NCBI GenBank assembly: GCA_025403435.1 | Contig: CM046348.1 | Coordinates: 24,115,899-24,179,898, forward strand | From: Artocarpus heterophyllus | Taxonomy: Eukaryota > Streptophyta > Magnoliopsida > Rosales > Moraceae | DNA: 64,000 bases | Direction of reading: 5' to 3' | Part shown: positions 11,711 through 23,708 of the stretch, piece after piece | Numbering within the stretch: position 1 is the stretch's first letter | Layout of the letters: every line of letters begins with the position of its first letter | Translations under genes and position numbers: made by a program | Notes under the pieces: generated by a model | Seen by the model: the letters and a program-made list of their open reading frames with translations, nothing else | What the model was told of the DNA's origin: nothing | Database searches by the model: none

Positions 11711-12110
11711 GCTTGGTTGTTTTTGTTGACACCTTTCATATTTTAGAGTCTTATTTTCTTTTCCTTTTTTTTAGCTATTGTGAACTTTAAACTCTGATGG
11801 AGATGGCTTCTTGGGATGAAGATTTGTGAATTATGTTAGTTTTTGAGCTTTTTAATCTACCTAGTCAAGTTTGAGCAGATGAGATTTAAATTTATTCTAC
11901 ATAATCAACTCAAAGCTTAAAATTAATCTGCCTAATTAAATTCGGGTTGTCTTAATGGGTTGAGTCGGTTAAACATCATAGAAAATGTAAAATCAATAGT
12001 TCAACCAAAAAATATGAAATATAAAGAAGAAAATTTAAAATTTATGATATTGGTCAAACCAAGTTCCAACATTATTTGACAAGTCTTGCATAAAAAAAAA
12101 TATATGTTTC

Positions 12111-12252
12111 ATAAGTCATAAACCAGTATGGAAATAAAAGATCCACAAAAATAAGTTCAAATGCGTTACTCTTAAACCATAATAAGTCATAAACCAGTAT
12201 GGAAATAAAATATCTACAAAAAATAAGTTCAAATGCATAACTCTTAAACAAT
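12111..12252. repeat. Tandem repeat, two copies of a 71-bp unit
   Basis: Copies 12111-12181 and 12182-12252 both begin ATAAGTCATAAACCAGTATG and share the rest with only a few mismatches. The unit shows no coding potential. Confidence 0.85.
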
Positions 12253-13515
12253 AATTTAGACTCAAAAATAGAGGCAGGTCAAGGGAGGAAGTTTGGATTA
12301 TGGGATGTATGTTTGAGTATGAGAGATATAGACAGAGGTACAGTTTTTCTTCATGAGATCAACTTATTATGCTTTCAAATATATCCTAAAAATATGGAAG
12401 TGCGGATGTTTATGTTCTTCAACATGCTTGCTTGTGCTCTTACATCAGCTATTACTTGATTGCCTTTTTGTATATTTCAACCCAATTCTTGGTTTCTTTT
12501 TTTAACTGTGTGTTTTTTTTTTAATATTTTGCACTTTATTTTTCTCAAGCATGTTCTTACCTAAACATTTGTTTACATAATCCGCTAAAACATTATTTTG
12601 TCAACTATGATTTTAATAGAAACTTTTTAATATTTTGTGTAAGTGTTTCGACCAAACGTAGATATAATACATTTTTTATCTGTATATATTTATATAGTTA
12701 CTTGTTTGGTCTTTTTTATGTAGAAATCTTGTATTTTTTAGAAGTACTTTTTTTTCCTTTAAACCCCATCTGAAATGATTTTTTAAAATTTTCGAAAGTT
12801 TTATTTTTCTTTAAATTTACTATTTTAATGTTTTATTCAAAACACATGCTTTGTTCACATAATAAGCTTTATTATTACTATTTTTCTTAAAATTTTTCAA
12901 CTCGGGCAAAATTTATTACCATTAAGAAATATTATTATCTAGTAATTAATTTCTTCTTCACGATACAATAAAACCCTAAATTAAAACTGCTGCATTGAAC
13001 GGGTTGAGCCGGAGATCGAGTTCCCTGCTCAGCCCTACTGTCATGTAAGTATAACAAAATGCCAAAATGGCACCTGATGGGCCACAAGTAGAAAGGGTAC
13101 ACTGGCATATCCAACGTCAATATAATAATACCAATTGCTGTTATAGCTAGCAGGTAAAATATAACATGCTATAAAATAAGTTATAATGATATACTGAATA
13201 GAAATTCGATACGTACCGTATACAAATATAAAACAACTTTTTTCTTTTTTCTTTTTTCCATTGCAGAATCATAAAAATATTTTTCTTCCTCTGATTTTCG
13301 CACCATTCCATTTCAATGGTAGTTTGGAGTAGGCAGCTTAAAGAAGGGCCATTGTGTAAACTCTGATCTACATAAATAAAAGAAAAAAGAAAAGGACAAA
13401 TAAAAGTATGGTGGGCCCCGAAATTTAGTGAAAAAAAAAAAAAGATTATGAGGTTATGGAATAATAAAAAACATAATTATAGAAAAACTATATTAACTAA
13501 AAATTGTAATAGAAT
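12253..13515. other. Intergenic AT-rich stretch upstream of the NPR gene
   Basis: No coding region or repeat with clear ends was found. The part nearest 13500 probably belongs to the distal promoter of the NPR3/4-like gene. Confidence 0.4.
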
Positions 13516-13653
13516 GTCAAAACTTAACAAAATAGTATTATTGACAAATTAAGCAGCATTGGAAGTCAACTGTTATATGGCACTGACTGACCCAAAAGAA
13601 GGGGAGTGCTTATCCGAATATCTACAGCCTTGACATAGCTCATATATACGTCA
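13516..13653 (+). promoter_or_regulatory. Cluster of W-box cores and a TGACG (as-1-like) motif upstream of the NPR3/4-like gene
   Basis: Within 138 bp there are four W-box cores: GTCAA at 13516-13520 and 13565-13569, and TTGAC at 13541-13545 and 13630-13634. ACGTCA, the reverse of TGACGT, lies at 13648-13653. W-boxes bind WRKY factors and TGACG binds TGA bZIP factors. Both control salicylate-responsive genes, and W-boxes in the Arabidopsis NPR1 promoter are known to matter. Function here is inferred from motif density and position about 1 kb upstream of the start codon. Confidence 0.5.
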
Positions 13654-13726
13654 CATCATGCACAACACCCCTGCGCTGGAAGATAAAATTGTTTTTTTTT
13701 ATTTTTTAATTTTTAATTTTCCTTTA

Positions 13727-13742
13727 TTTATATATATATTTT
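13727..13742 (+). promoter_or_regulatory. Candidate TATA region of the NPR3/4-like gene
   Basis: A TTTATATATATATTTT stretch follows the W-box cluster. A second TATA-like site (TTTAAATAGA) lies near 14038, just before a pyrimidine-rich leader. The sequence alone cannot decide which is used. The 5' leader is about 0.5-0.85 kb long, or shorter if it is spliced. Confidence 0.35.
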
Positions 13743-14182
13743 GTGAAGGATTCTTTCTTATATTTTGGTGTGCATAAGATTTGTTTTATGTATAGCGCTA
13801 ATAGAATATTTCTGGTTCGGTTCTGTGCCTTCACTAGTTTGTTTTTATTTACTTTATTTGTGTTATCATTCCATCATTGCAATTTATTTATTTATTTTTC
13901 TGCCTGGGAAGTTGTCTGTTCGTATTTGGTCAGTCAACCTTGGCTCCACCAATAAGACGGAGTATGGACACAAATTTAGCTTTGTGATGAAGAGTGAGAA
14001 CTTGCTTTTTTTTTTTTTTTTTGTGAGATTCTTCTTCTTTAAATAGAGAGAAAAAAAAATCCCATTTATCTTCTTCGAAGTTTCACCTTCCTGTGTTGCC
14101 CTAGTCTCATTGAATTCCACAGCTTCTCAGACATGAAGGGTTTTCTGAGTCAACTCTGAGGTTTTTGGTTATAGTCTCTCTC

Positions 14183-14344
14183 ATGATCCTCGGTTTTTGC
14201 TGCAGATTTATGGTCTTAAGAGTCAAGGCCCGCTTCATATGTATAATCTTTTTCCTTTCTCTCTTTTCAAGTTTTTCTCAATCTTTTGAGGCTTTAAGTT
14301 CCTATGTTTCCAAAAGAGCTTGTTTGAATCCAAATTCTATATAA
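14183..14344 (+). other. Upstream ORF (53 codons) in the leader of the NPR3/4-like gene
   Basis: If the leader is unspliced, an ATG at 14183 opens 53 codons (starting MILGFCCRF) and closes at TAA 14342-14344. That is 250 bases before the main start. An 8-residue uORF (14133-14159) precedes it. Either could lower translation of the main frame. A TGCAG at 14201-14205 could instead be a splice acceptor that removes them. Confidence 0.35.
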
Positions 14345-14593
14345 TGTTTGTGTTGCTTCAGAAGAAGAAAAGTATGGATTTTCGTCGTGTTTCAGCAAGT
14401 GGGTAATTGTGAAGATCAAGTTCTGAGTTGGGTTGGAGTTCCTTATTGTAATTCTTGTACTGATTGTGGGAGTTTCCTAATTTGATTAATGTTTTAACAA
14501 TTTGGGTCAAGCTATACTTTGTTCAGCTTTGTCTATGGAAACTTGGGATGGATTTCTTAACAACTGAATAGGTTTTTTTTTTTTCGTTGGGAT

Positions 14594-17500
14594 ATGGATA
14601 ATCTGGATGAATTCTCATCATTCTTGAGCTTTGCCTCATCATCCTATATATCAAACGGTTCAAGTACTAGCCACAATGTATATGCCTCGGCCAGTTCTGA
14701 ACCTGGACAAAATCTTGACAATCTGAGCCTGAGCAAGCTCAGCAGCAATCTTGAGAAGCTCCTGGTTGATGCTGAGTTTGCTGACTATACCGACGCGGAG
14801 GTCGTTGTCGGGGGGGTTCCGGTGGGTGTGCACCGGTGCATATTGGCGTCCCGGAGTCAGTTCTTTCATGAGCTTTTCAAGAAAGGGACTCCGGATTTGG
14901 TGAAGGAAGGCAAGCCAAGATATCTCATGTCTGAATTGGTGCCTTATGGGAATGTTGGACGTGAGGCCTTTGATGTTTTCTTGAACTATTTGTATACCGG
15001 AACTGGAAAGCTCAAGGCTTCTCCACAAGAGATATCAACTTGTGTGGATGAGAATTGTGCCCATGATGCTTGTCCACCTGCTATTAATTATGCCGTGGAG
15101 TTGATGTATGCTTCTGCAACTTTTCAAATAAAAGAGCTAGTCTTGCTTGTTCAGGTACACCATATCTTTAGATTTTATTTATTTAACAGAAAGTTGTATC
15201 TCCTTTCTCAAGTTATCTATGGCTTTCAGTTTTAGTTTCGATAGGGTGTTAGTCTTTAGTGAATTTACTTTCCAATAATGATTCTAATAGCTATAACTTG
15301 TGATATAAAGTTGAAGAGTTCAATTTTTGTATGTAAAGTGGAGTTGGGGAAACTTTCAGTGAAGTAATAACTTTTCTCCGAGAGTCTAAAGTGTATTGAA
15401 CCTGTGATATTAGTCTCTCTTCTTTCGTCTTCAATTGTGCAAATCATAATCTTAGCAATAAAGGTGTCATCTATATTCAAAACTCCCCTCTTTGCTATTA
15501 AATTAGAACATAGAACAATAATTTGAATGGAAACGAGATTTTAAGATGGTTTCTTTTCAGAATTAAAGTGTCATTTGGTTCTCCAGTTTTAAGATCTCTC
15601 ATGTTTCCAGTGTAGATCATTATTGTCTGTATTGTCCACTTCCTGACAATCTCATAAATTCATGTAGCGTCGGCTTCTAAACTTTGTTGAGAAAGCTTTT
15701 GTGGAAGATGTAATTCCAATTCTCGTGGTTGCCTTCCACTGCCAACTCAACCAGCTGCTCTCACATTGCATCCAGAGGCTTGCAAAGTCAAATGTTGACG
15801 ATGTGGCTCTAGAGAAAGAGCTTCCTTATGAAGTTTCAAAGGAAATCAAATCACTCCGTCGACAATTTCAGCAAGAGGCTGATGAATCTAGTATGGTTGC
15901 GAAAGTAGTACAGGTGCAGGACAAGAGAGTTGGAAGAATCCACAAAGCATTGGACTCTGACGATGTAGAACTAGTGAAGCTTCTTCTTAATGAATCTGAT
16001 ATTACCCTTGACGACGCTCACGCTCTCCACTATGCCGTCGCGTACTGTGATCCTAAGGTCGTGAAGGAAGTTCTTGGCCTAAACTTGGCTGATATCAACC
16101 TTCGAAACTCCCGAGGGTACACTGTGCTTCACGTGGCTGCAAGGCGAAAGGAGCCATCTGTGATAGTAGCGCTTTTGGATCGAGGAGCTTCTGCAGTAGA
16201 GACTACGAGCGATGGTCAAACTGCTGTTGCAATCTGTCGGAGATTGACTAGGCCGAAAGACTATCATGAGAATACCAAGCAAGGGCAGAAAAAGAACAAA
16301 GACCAAATATGCATAGATGTTTTGGAGCGAGAGATGAGAAGGAATTCAATCTCTGGGAACATGTCAATGGCAACAGAGCCTGTGGCTGATGATTTGCATG
16401 CAAAGCTGGTCTACTTTGAAAATAGAGGTGATATTTCTCAACTTGTCTGTTTATTTATTCATATTTGTAGTAGTTTTCATGTGATCAATCAATTATAATT
16501 TACATTCTGAGACTCATTTCTTGAAATGGTTTCTTCTTTTGAGGGATTTCTTTGAAGATTTCCCAATTCATCCCCTCCCTCAGTCATAAGTAAATCATGT
16601 GATGAATTGAATATCGTTCTGTTGGTGGAACTGTCTCAGGCAATCACATTCCCTGCAATCCTAGCTAGCTGACTTAATACCGAGAAATTGATTTCTTTTA
16701 TCATTCCCATTCTTACATTTTGATTCTTCCTCTTTAAGGAACCAAACACTTTTCTTTTGCTTTGCAGTGGCATTTGCACGGCTGTTGTTTCCAGCCGAAG
16801 CCAGTATAGCCATGGAAATGGCAGATGCTCATTCAACTTCTATGTACATCGCCGCTAGTCTTTCAGGATCAAGAGACAGAGGATCAAGCGGAAACTTGCG
16901 GGAAGTTGACTTGAATGAAACACCCTCTGTACGAACCAAAAGACTCCAAGCAAGATTGCAGGCCCTGATTAAAACAGGTACAATCGCTTCGCTAACATTA
17001 ATTTTCTGCAAGAGTAGAGTTTTATGTCGTGGCAATGGCAAATTTTGTTCACCCCAAATCCTAGTAAATTCAGTTTGCCTCCTTTGTTCAATATCTTGCC
17101 CACTTTGGTGGTGACATCGAGTAAGTATCTTGATTAGCTCAAAATATAATTAAGATATTTGGAGACAACCCCCTTGGGTTTGCAGTTTGAACCACAATTC
17201 AAACATGTTTGTTATAGTGTTTTCTTTACAAAATTTAAATTTCTATCCCAACTTTCTGTTCAAACCCATAAATTGGGCTGGTCTTAGGAAAATTCTTACC
17301 TTGTTATGATTTTTTCTCTATGAGCAATAACTGTGTACTAATGTTGTATGAGTTGGCAGTGGAAAAGGGTCGTCGATTCTTCCCACACTGCTCAGATGTG
17401 CTTGACAAGTTTTTAGACGACGAGATGGGCATGCCTGATGCCTATGTCCTTGAAAAGGGCACCCCAGAGGAGCAATCAAAGAAGAAGATGCGCTTCATGG

Positions 17501-17649
17501 AACTCAAAGAGGAAGTGCAGAAGGCCTTCTCCAAGGACATAGCTGAAAATAACGAATCAGGAAATAACAAAACAGGAATTTCATCGTCATCCTCCTCCTC
17601 CTCCTCCCTTAAGGAGACAGTGACCTACAAGGGCCGGAAAAGGTGTTGA
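14594..17649 (+). CDS. NPR3/NPR4: NPR1-family BTB/ankyrin salicylate co-regulator, NPR3/NPR4 type (4 exons, 606 aa)
   Basis: Exons 14594-15154, 15668-16427, 16768-16977 and 17360-17649 join in frame across GT-AG introns into 607 codons. The BTB/POZ domain (residues ~64-187) has Cys82 in HRC and a C2HC zinc site CVDENCAHDAC (150, 155, 157, 160). Ankyrin repeats span ~275-375 (KALDSDDVELVKLLL, NSRGYTVLHVAA). The NPR1-like C-terminal domain (~385-585) has the ENR-VAFAR arginine, which by position matches the salicylate-binding Arg432 of Arabidopsis NPR1. VDLNETP (487-493) is an EAR-type repression motif of NPR3/NPR4. Together with LVPYGNVGREAF and DYTDAE it puts the protein in the NPR3/4 branch rather than NPR1. 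A nine-Ser run and a basic tail (KGRKRC) end it. In family members the protein is nuclear, works with TGA bZIP factors and senses salicylate. The start codon has a purine at -3 and G at +4. No lesion is visible. Confidence 0.95.
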
Positions 17650-17943
17650 TCATATATTTCCTATGGAAACCCATGATTGTTTGGTCAGTTTTGTGGAGTT
17701 TTTCTTTCCTTAAATAGATTTCTTTAAGACCCTATGTTTTAGCTTTTTTTTTTTTTTGTATGATCTCAACAAGAGGGCGGTGATTGATGAGCTTAGATTA
17801 CAATGTATAAACGTGGAGCTGTAATTTTAACATTGATGCCAAGCATTAAACAATTTTACCATAAAAAACCATGTAATTATATGAACTTGTGGTTTTTTCT
17901 TTTTGTACGAAGCATTAATATTATTTTTCCTAGAAAATTGGGC
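17650..17943 (+). other. 3' flank / likely 3' UTR of the NPR3/4-like gene
   Basis: AT-rich and T-run sequence follows the TGA at 17647-17649. No strong AATAAA is seen; weak variants occur near 17800. The transcript end cannot be fixed from sequence alone. Confidence 0.4.
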
Positions 17944-18192
17944 TAAATAGTCTTTTTGATAACCTCTTTAAAATAAATAACTATAACTCTTTAAAATTAA
18001 GTAAATAGTTATTTATCGATGATAAACTAAGTTTAAATGATATTCTTTGAGTTTATTAGTGATAAATTGATTTTATTAATAAATTTTTGAGTTTATCAGT
18101 GTTAAACTAGATAAATTTAAATTTATTATTAATAAACAGTTATTTATTTAATTTTAAAAAGTTACTGTTGTTTATTTTAACAATACTTGGAA
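17944..18192. repeat. Fold-back MITE (~250 bp, ~70-bp arms)
   Basis: The left arm around 17967-18035 (TAAAATAAATAACTATAACT) is matched in reverse complement by the right arm ending near 18180 (TAAAATAAACAACAGTAACT). TTTAAAATTAA(G/A)TAAATA follows in both. The centre is AT-rich and non-coding. Exact ends and target duplication are unclear. Confidence 0.65.
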
Positions 18193-20859
18193 AAAAAATC
18201 ATTCACCTTTCCATATCTTTTTCTTTTTAGTTTTATGGAAACACTTGCTTGACTTTTTCACAAGCAAAATGCAAACGCTGTTCTCTCTTTTTAAACCAAT
18301 AATAATTAAAAAAAAAATCGTGTGAAATGCAAACGGTACTTGCTAATCTAAACAGATGCAGGATTTTAGAAAAGGGATTTTGTCTTTATTTTATTTAGAG
18401 ATAAAGATACAGGTGTCAGACCTTCATTTATGATTATATAACTATTATAGTTAAATTCATATTTTCTCTTTGTAAAATTCGTCCTTGTACTAAAGAATAT
18501 TTTAACATAATTCTTGAACTTTTTTTTGTTTTAAATTTAGTCTCTTAGTTAATTTTAGATAAAACAAATTAGATAATATTATAATATCACTTAAAAAATG
18601 GGCCCTATTGTAATTTTTCCCAAAAGAATCAAAGCATCAACTTTTTTTTAGTCAACTCCAAAACATCAACTTAAACCTTATGCGTTTGAACCCTAGAGAC
18701 TAAAGCATCCCTTGCAAGCAAAGAAAAAAATAAATCTGAAGAACATGAAGAAAATTTCTGATTTGTTGGAAACTGAAGCAAGCGAGTAATTTTATTTTTT
18801 CTTTTAAATTTGTGTTTTGTTTAAGCTTTAGGATTTTTTTCCTCTCTATTTGATTCAACTTTAAGAGTTTCTTAGTTACCGATAAATCTAAACAAGTGGG
18901 TAATAATTCTTTTTATATGAAATGAAAAATCAAAGTTGCTGTATCTTTTTTCTTTCTATAAATTTAAATTTAGAGTGTATTCTTAATACATGATCCACAA
19001 CTTAAAACTTGGATTGTAAACTTTTTTTCCTATTTGCCACTAGGAAGAAGCTACCTACAAGGAAAAGTGATCTTTTTTATTGGATGGAGTTTTTTGTTTT
19101 GTTTTTTTTTTTTTTGATAAATTTTATTATGGATAAGTTCTTTAAGCTTTTTGTTCTTGAGAGAAAATTATGGACGGTTTTTTTAGTCCTTTTGTTTTGG
19201 AAGAAAACTTGATTATGGAAAAGTGAACTTGACTTCGTTCAATATTGAAGAATTTCGATGTATGAAGTTTTTATGAAGTGAATTGACTTTTTGCCTGTTT
19301 AGCAAAAATTAGTTTTAATCAACTTTTCAGTTAAGAATAATGTAAAGCTCTCACATGCTATAATAAAAAAAAAAGGTTGCAACAGTGTAAAGTCCTCACA
19401 TGCCATAGTATTTACGGTCATAATCAATGGTTCTAAGTACTATACCAAACACTTTATTTGAATGCCCCTTTGTGCAAGAAATGGTAGCAAAGGACATTGA
19501 CTCATCTTGATTATTAATAATGTCAACTTTTTCTATCTAAAATTCAATACCATATTTACTCAAAAATATTATATTTATCTAAATATAAAATTCACTGATT
19601 TAACTGGATCATCGGTGACCAAAAAATACAATACCATATAAATTAAAAATATATTACCATTATCACCGAACATTATCGACACCGGCGGCATTTTTTGCTA
19701 GAAAATGCTATAAATGTTTTATTTTTTACACACAAAAATTCAACAGACCACAAAACCAGAAAAAAACACATAAAGGAAAAAAAGAAACAAAATAAAAACA
19801 ACATCTCCCTTTCGCTGCTGTCCACTGCCGCACGTCTTTCGCCATTGCCCACTCCGTTGTGCTCTGAAGAAGCCAATCTACAAAATCGTGATGACAATTT
19901 GAGGAAAGACGGACGGAAACAAGGCTAACATCGAATTCCGATCGTCTTTTGACGGTTTCCGCATCTCCATTCGCCGCACGTTATGATCCACCACCGCTGT
20001 TGATCATCTGAGACAGTCGCGACGAACAAGACCAAGATATCTCCCATCCATCGCCACCGTCCGACGCCGTTCTGATGAGGTGAGAGCAAAGAATTCTTTC
20101 CGTGATTTGAGCATCGGCGACGAACCTCTGCCTTCAACAACTGCATTAGCGACAGCTCCGACGAGTTTTCGACATGTTGAATAGAGCCGTTGGCTATTGA
20201 TTGCCTTCGCCGTCATCAACTCTGGTGAGCCAATCCAACAGCTTGTCTCCGACCTCGGCTCTAGTTAGAAATAGAAGAGGGAAGAATAAAGGGAAAAAAA
20301 CCAAAACTATATCTATGATTGAGGGGCATTTTGGGGCTTTTGGTTCTTTTAAAATTTTGTTTTGTTTAATTTTGCTATTTTTTCACTTTTTTAAAACGCC
20401 CGATATTGTCTAGCAATGAACTAATAAAATCTCACATTTTGTGTAATTTTTTTAAAAATAAATATAAAACTTTAATATCACATCCTAGTCGTTCTTTAGA
20501 ACTTAACAGATTTGTGTGTATATATATATTAATTGTTTCTTTATAAATAATTTTTTCTTATTTTTAATTAATTCTCCTTTTTTTTGGCTACTAAGTCCAT
20601 CTCTTTAATCTCAATTAAGTTTTTATACAACGCTTTTTTTTGAAGAAAGGTAGGACAATATTTTTATCCTACTAACAGGTACAATTAGTGTAACCTTTGA
20701 ATTAATTTTTTAACGATATGATCAAGAGTATCTATGTTAAAAATTTATAGCGTATGATGTAGAACTGCTTTTTGTCATAGATTAGACTATTAAAAAATTA
20801 ATCCAATAGTCAAAAAAAGAGAGTGAGAGAAATAGCAGATTTTTGAAACCTTTTTTTAA
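18193..20859. other. Intergenic stretch with no convincing gene
   Basis: The sequence is mostly AT-rich. A 24-bp direct repeat (GTAAAG..CTCACATGC) occurs near 19342 and 19387. A GC-richer patch at about 19800-20280 contains short open frames on both strands, but none has recognisable domains or splice structure. It may be an old transposon or pseudogene fragment. Confidence 0.4.
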
Positions 20860-21030
20860 ATAAATAGCAGATTTTGAAAATGTTTGTAGTAAATATTAGT
20901 AAAAAGAAAATTTATCAGTAAAAATTCTTTTTATTTATTTATAACTATGAGTAAAAACCATTTTTACTGATTAAATTTTTTATTCATTATAAATATTTTC
21001 AAAACTTACTATTTTCTTTTCAATGAGTTT
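20860..21030. repeat. Fold-back MITE (~170 bp)
   Basis: The left arm (AGCAGATTTTGAAAATGTTT, then TTATCAGTAAAAAT) pairs in reverse with the right arm ending near 21020 (AGTAAGTTTTGAAAATATTT, then TAATCAGTAAAAAT). The two arms nearly touch, so the transcript would form one long hairpin. Confidence 0.6.
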
Positions 21031-22213
21031 TAAAAAAATCATTTATTGCAATTCCCTAGTTTTAAAATCATAATATTTTCTAGTAGGGAAAAATGTATGT
21101 TGTAGAATAAGCTTTGCCTTTGTAATATCGTCAATTTAAAAATTCATCTGCACCAACAAAGAAGCTAGAAAGAAACTAGAAAATGGCAAAAAGAAGGCTG
21201 AGGGAAAATGTAAAAATATCCATTATAAAATGAGAAAACTAGGCCACTTATTTATTTATGTTGCTTCTTAGACAAGAAAGGTTAAAAAAAAAGGCCTCAA
21301 AAGTTGCTCTTCTCCTAAAAAAAAAAATTAAATCAAGAATAATTTGTTTGGGATGAGAAATTTATCACAAACCTATTCATTTTTGGGGATCATTTAAATG
21401 GGATAGAAAAAAATTTTATTTTAAACGAGTTAGGGTTGTAATCAAGTTAAAGATTAAACCTGTCATAGGTTACTAGGCGATTATGGGTGTAAAGGTCCCC
21501 GACCCTATTCCCTATTTATTTATCCTATTTAATTATATCATATTTTTAAATTTATATGCTATAATATATATAATTTTAAGTATATTGTTTTTTTGGTATA
21601 TAATTTAAATATAATGTTATATTATATAATATCTATAAAAATTTTAAAAAATATAATTTTCTTTTTATTTTTAACTTAAAGTCTTATATAGATATGTTAA
21701 TTATTTAATTAATTGTTTATTTATTTTATCATGAAAATATTGAATCAAGTAAATGGGGTGTTGTAAGTGTCCCTAATCCATAACGAGAAAGTATGCTCCA
21801 TCCCCCACCAATTTATGTAGGTTAACAGGGATGGGATGAAGATTTCTTTTTTACAGGATGTGTTGGCAAGAAGACTACCTCACCTCAAATCCGCCATCAT
21901 TGTCATCCATAGTTACAATTAATTATCTCCATCAATTGAGTTTTTCCATCATTTTTTGAACAAGTTCTTCCCTCATAAATAGTGATACATGATCAAATTG
22001 ATTATGGATATGTCTATCATATTGTAATATACTACTGGAAACGATGCGCTACGCGCATGCATGTTCAGTTTGAATAGGGATATATATGAATGGGTATTTA
22101 TTAACAAATTATAATTATGAGTACCACTAAAATTGAAAAAAAAAAGTGAGAAGAGATAAAAATAAAAATCCAAAGAATAGAAATAAAAAAAGGAGGGAGG
22201 ATTAAAAAATAAA
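21031..22213. other. Intergenic AT-rich stretch
   Basis: No gene is seen. A small palindrome (ATGCGC-TAC-GCGCAT) lies at 22044-22058. Segments near 21500 and 21800 look like old dispersed-repeat sequence, but I could not find paired ends. Confidence 0.4.
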
Positions 22214-23044
22214 GGGTTAAATTCACAAACGGTTCCTAAAATTTATTTTCAATCCTATTTTAGTCCCTAATATTTAAAAAGTCATATTTTGGCCCTTCAT
22301 ATATTATTTTGTTTCAGTTTTAGTTCCTCTATTAATTTGGTATTAAATATTTAATGAAATATTCTTAAAATATTCCACTTTAATATCTAATCTATTACTT
22401 TGTTTCACTTTTGACACCTAATCTATTACTTTGTTTCATTTTTTGTCCTTCCATTAGGAATAAAAAAAACACTAAAGTAAGAAATTAAATACAAGATTTT
22501 GATTCATGTAACTATAATAAAAACAATTTATCATGTTATTATTTACATGAGCTTTAATTTTTCTAAAAAGGCAAAGTTGAATATTTAAGGTTAGTATATT
22601 ATATATACAGGTGTATATATAATAACTATGATAACTATAATGTTTAAAATTATGATTATCCACCATAGTATATAAACACACACACACACATGTATATAAA
22701 TCATAATGCATAACTTGTTTTTTTTTAAAATGTGTGATTATCCCATACTTATATTCTAGAATTAGAAATTCAACTTATTTTTTCTAAATTAAAATTCCTC
22801 TTACAACAATATGATTTTTTTTTAATTATATGCATCAAAATTGTTATATTTAGTTTTTTACTTTACATTTTTCAAATTTTAGTCTTTAATAACTCCTAGT
22901 TATAACAGAGAGGCTAAAAGTAAAATAAAATAACAAGTTAGGGAATAAAGTGGAATATCTTAAAAGTTTTCTGTTAAATATTTAATGCCTAACTAAAATA
23001 AAATTTTAGAGACTAAAAAGAGACTAAGGGTAAACCTTAAGAAC
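22214..23044. mobile_element. Fold-back MITE 'A' (Mutator-like), main part; right end displaced to 56728-56747
   Basis: This is about 830 bp with long inverted arms. The left arm (22214-~22460) begins GGGTTAAATTCAC and carries alternating TTTAGTCCCTAAT / TTGTTTCACTTT phrases. The right arm (~22850-23044) is its reverse complement. The extreme right end is missing here because element T inserted five bases into it. The end reappears at 56728 (GGACCATTAGTGAAATTTA), matching the reverse of the left end. The same family recurs as element B at 57134-62320. The element is non-coding and probably mobilised in trans. Confidence 0.75.
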
Positions 23045-23694
23045 TATTGATACTCTGCTTGCTCAGTTGGTGATCAACGCTTTGTGCGGTTGCGCACGGT
23101 AGTCAGACTACTTCCCTGCTCGTCTCGGCTTCTCGAAGTGAACCTACAACAAGAAAAGGGATGCCTCGAAGATCAAGGTAGACACTGGTGTGGTGCTGGC
23201 CAAAAGCTTTTCGACGCTCATGTCAGGTGCATGTTCAACCAAGATCAAGAGAAGGGTTAGGTGAGAAAGTCCATGTTACCCCCTGGGTGGACTAAATGCC
23301 CTCTATTTATAGGCTACCACTTGGACTGCGTGTTGGGTGGGTTTGACCTATGAATCGTGTGTCCCATCAAGTGGTGTCAAATAGATGGTGACAAGTGTCA
23401 CAATCCCAAAAGAGAGCATGCCCTTCATCCGAGTGTTGAGATGAGGCTATATGTCGACCTTTGGAGATGACTTGTTGCCTAGTTACAGACCACATCAGTC
23501 TCTTTGGCGTACATGTTCCTTTTGAGAAGGCGACATCTTACATGGTGGCCAGCGAAGGTTTTAGGGAGCATCTCGGGAGGAAGTACCAGTCAAAGAGGAG
23601 TAGCAGATGTATGTAAAAAATGGCTATATCCAAGTAGGTTGTCTAGACAACAGAGGAGTGCTCTTTGAAAGGGACATTAAGCATACCCCCAACA
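23045..23694 (-). repeat. 3' LTR of element T
   Basis: This is collinear with 56076-56727 over its whole length, for example in TAGCAGATGTATGTAAAAAA and GTTGTCTAGACAAC. On the minus strand it runs TGTTGGGGGTATGC...GTATCAATA. The terminal CA is mutated to TA. A CTCTATTTATAGGC stretch probably contains a TATA box. Confidence 0.9.
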
Positions 23695-23708
23695 ATAGCC
23701 CCTTAATG
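23695..23708 (-). other. Polypurine tract of element T
   Basis: On the minus strand, GCATTAAGGGGCTAT directly precedes the LTR start TGTTGGGGG. This is the expected place for plus-strand priming. Confidence 0.55.

Noticed and set aside
14660..15028. Long open frame antisense to NPR exon 1
   Set aside because: It mirrors a GC-richer coding exon; the plus-strand product has clear BTB motifs and the antisense product has none.
19800..20420. Possible small host gene in the GC-richer patch
   Set aside because: Short frames on both strands, no domain, no splice structure and no promoter or poly(A) pairing.
23045..23694. Solo LTR reading of the 23045 copy
   Set aside because: A same-orientation partner at 56076-56727, matching flanks and Tat coding fragments between them show that they are one element's LTR pair.
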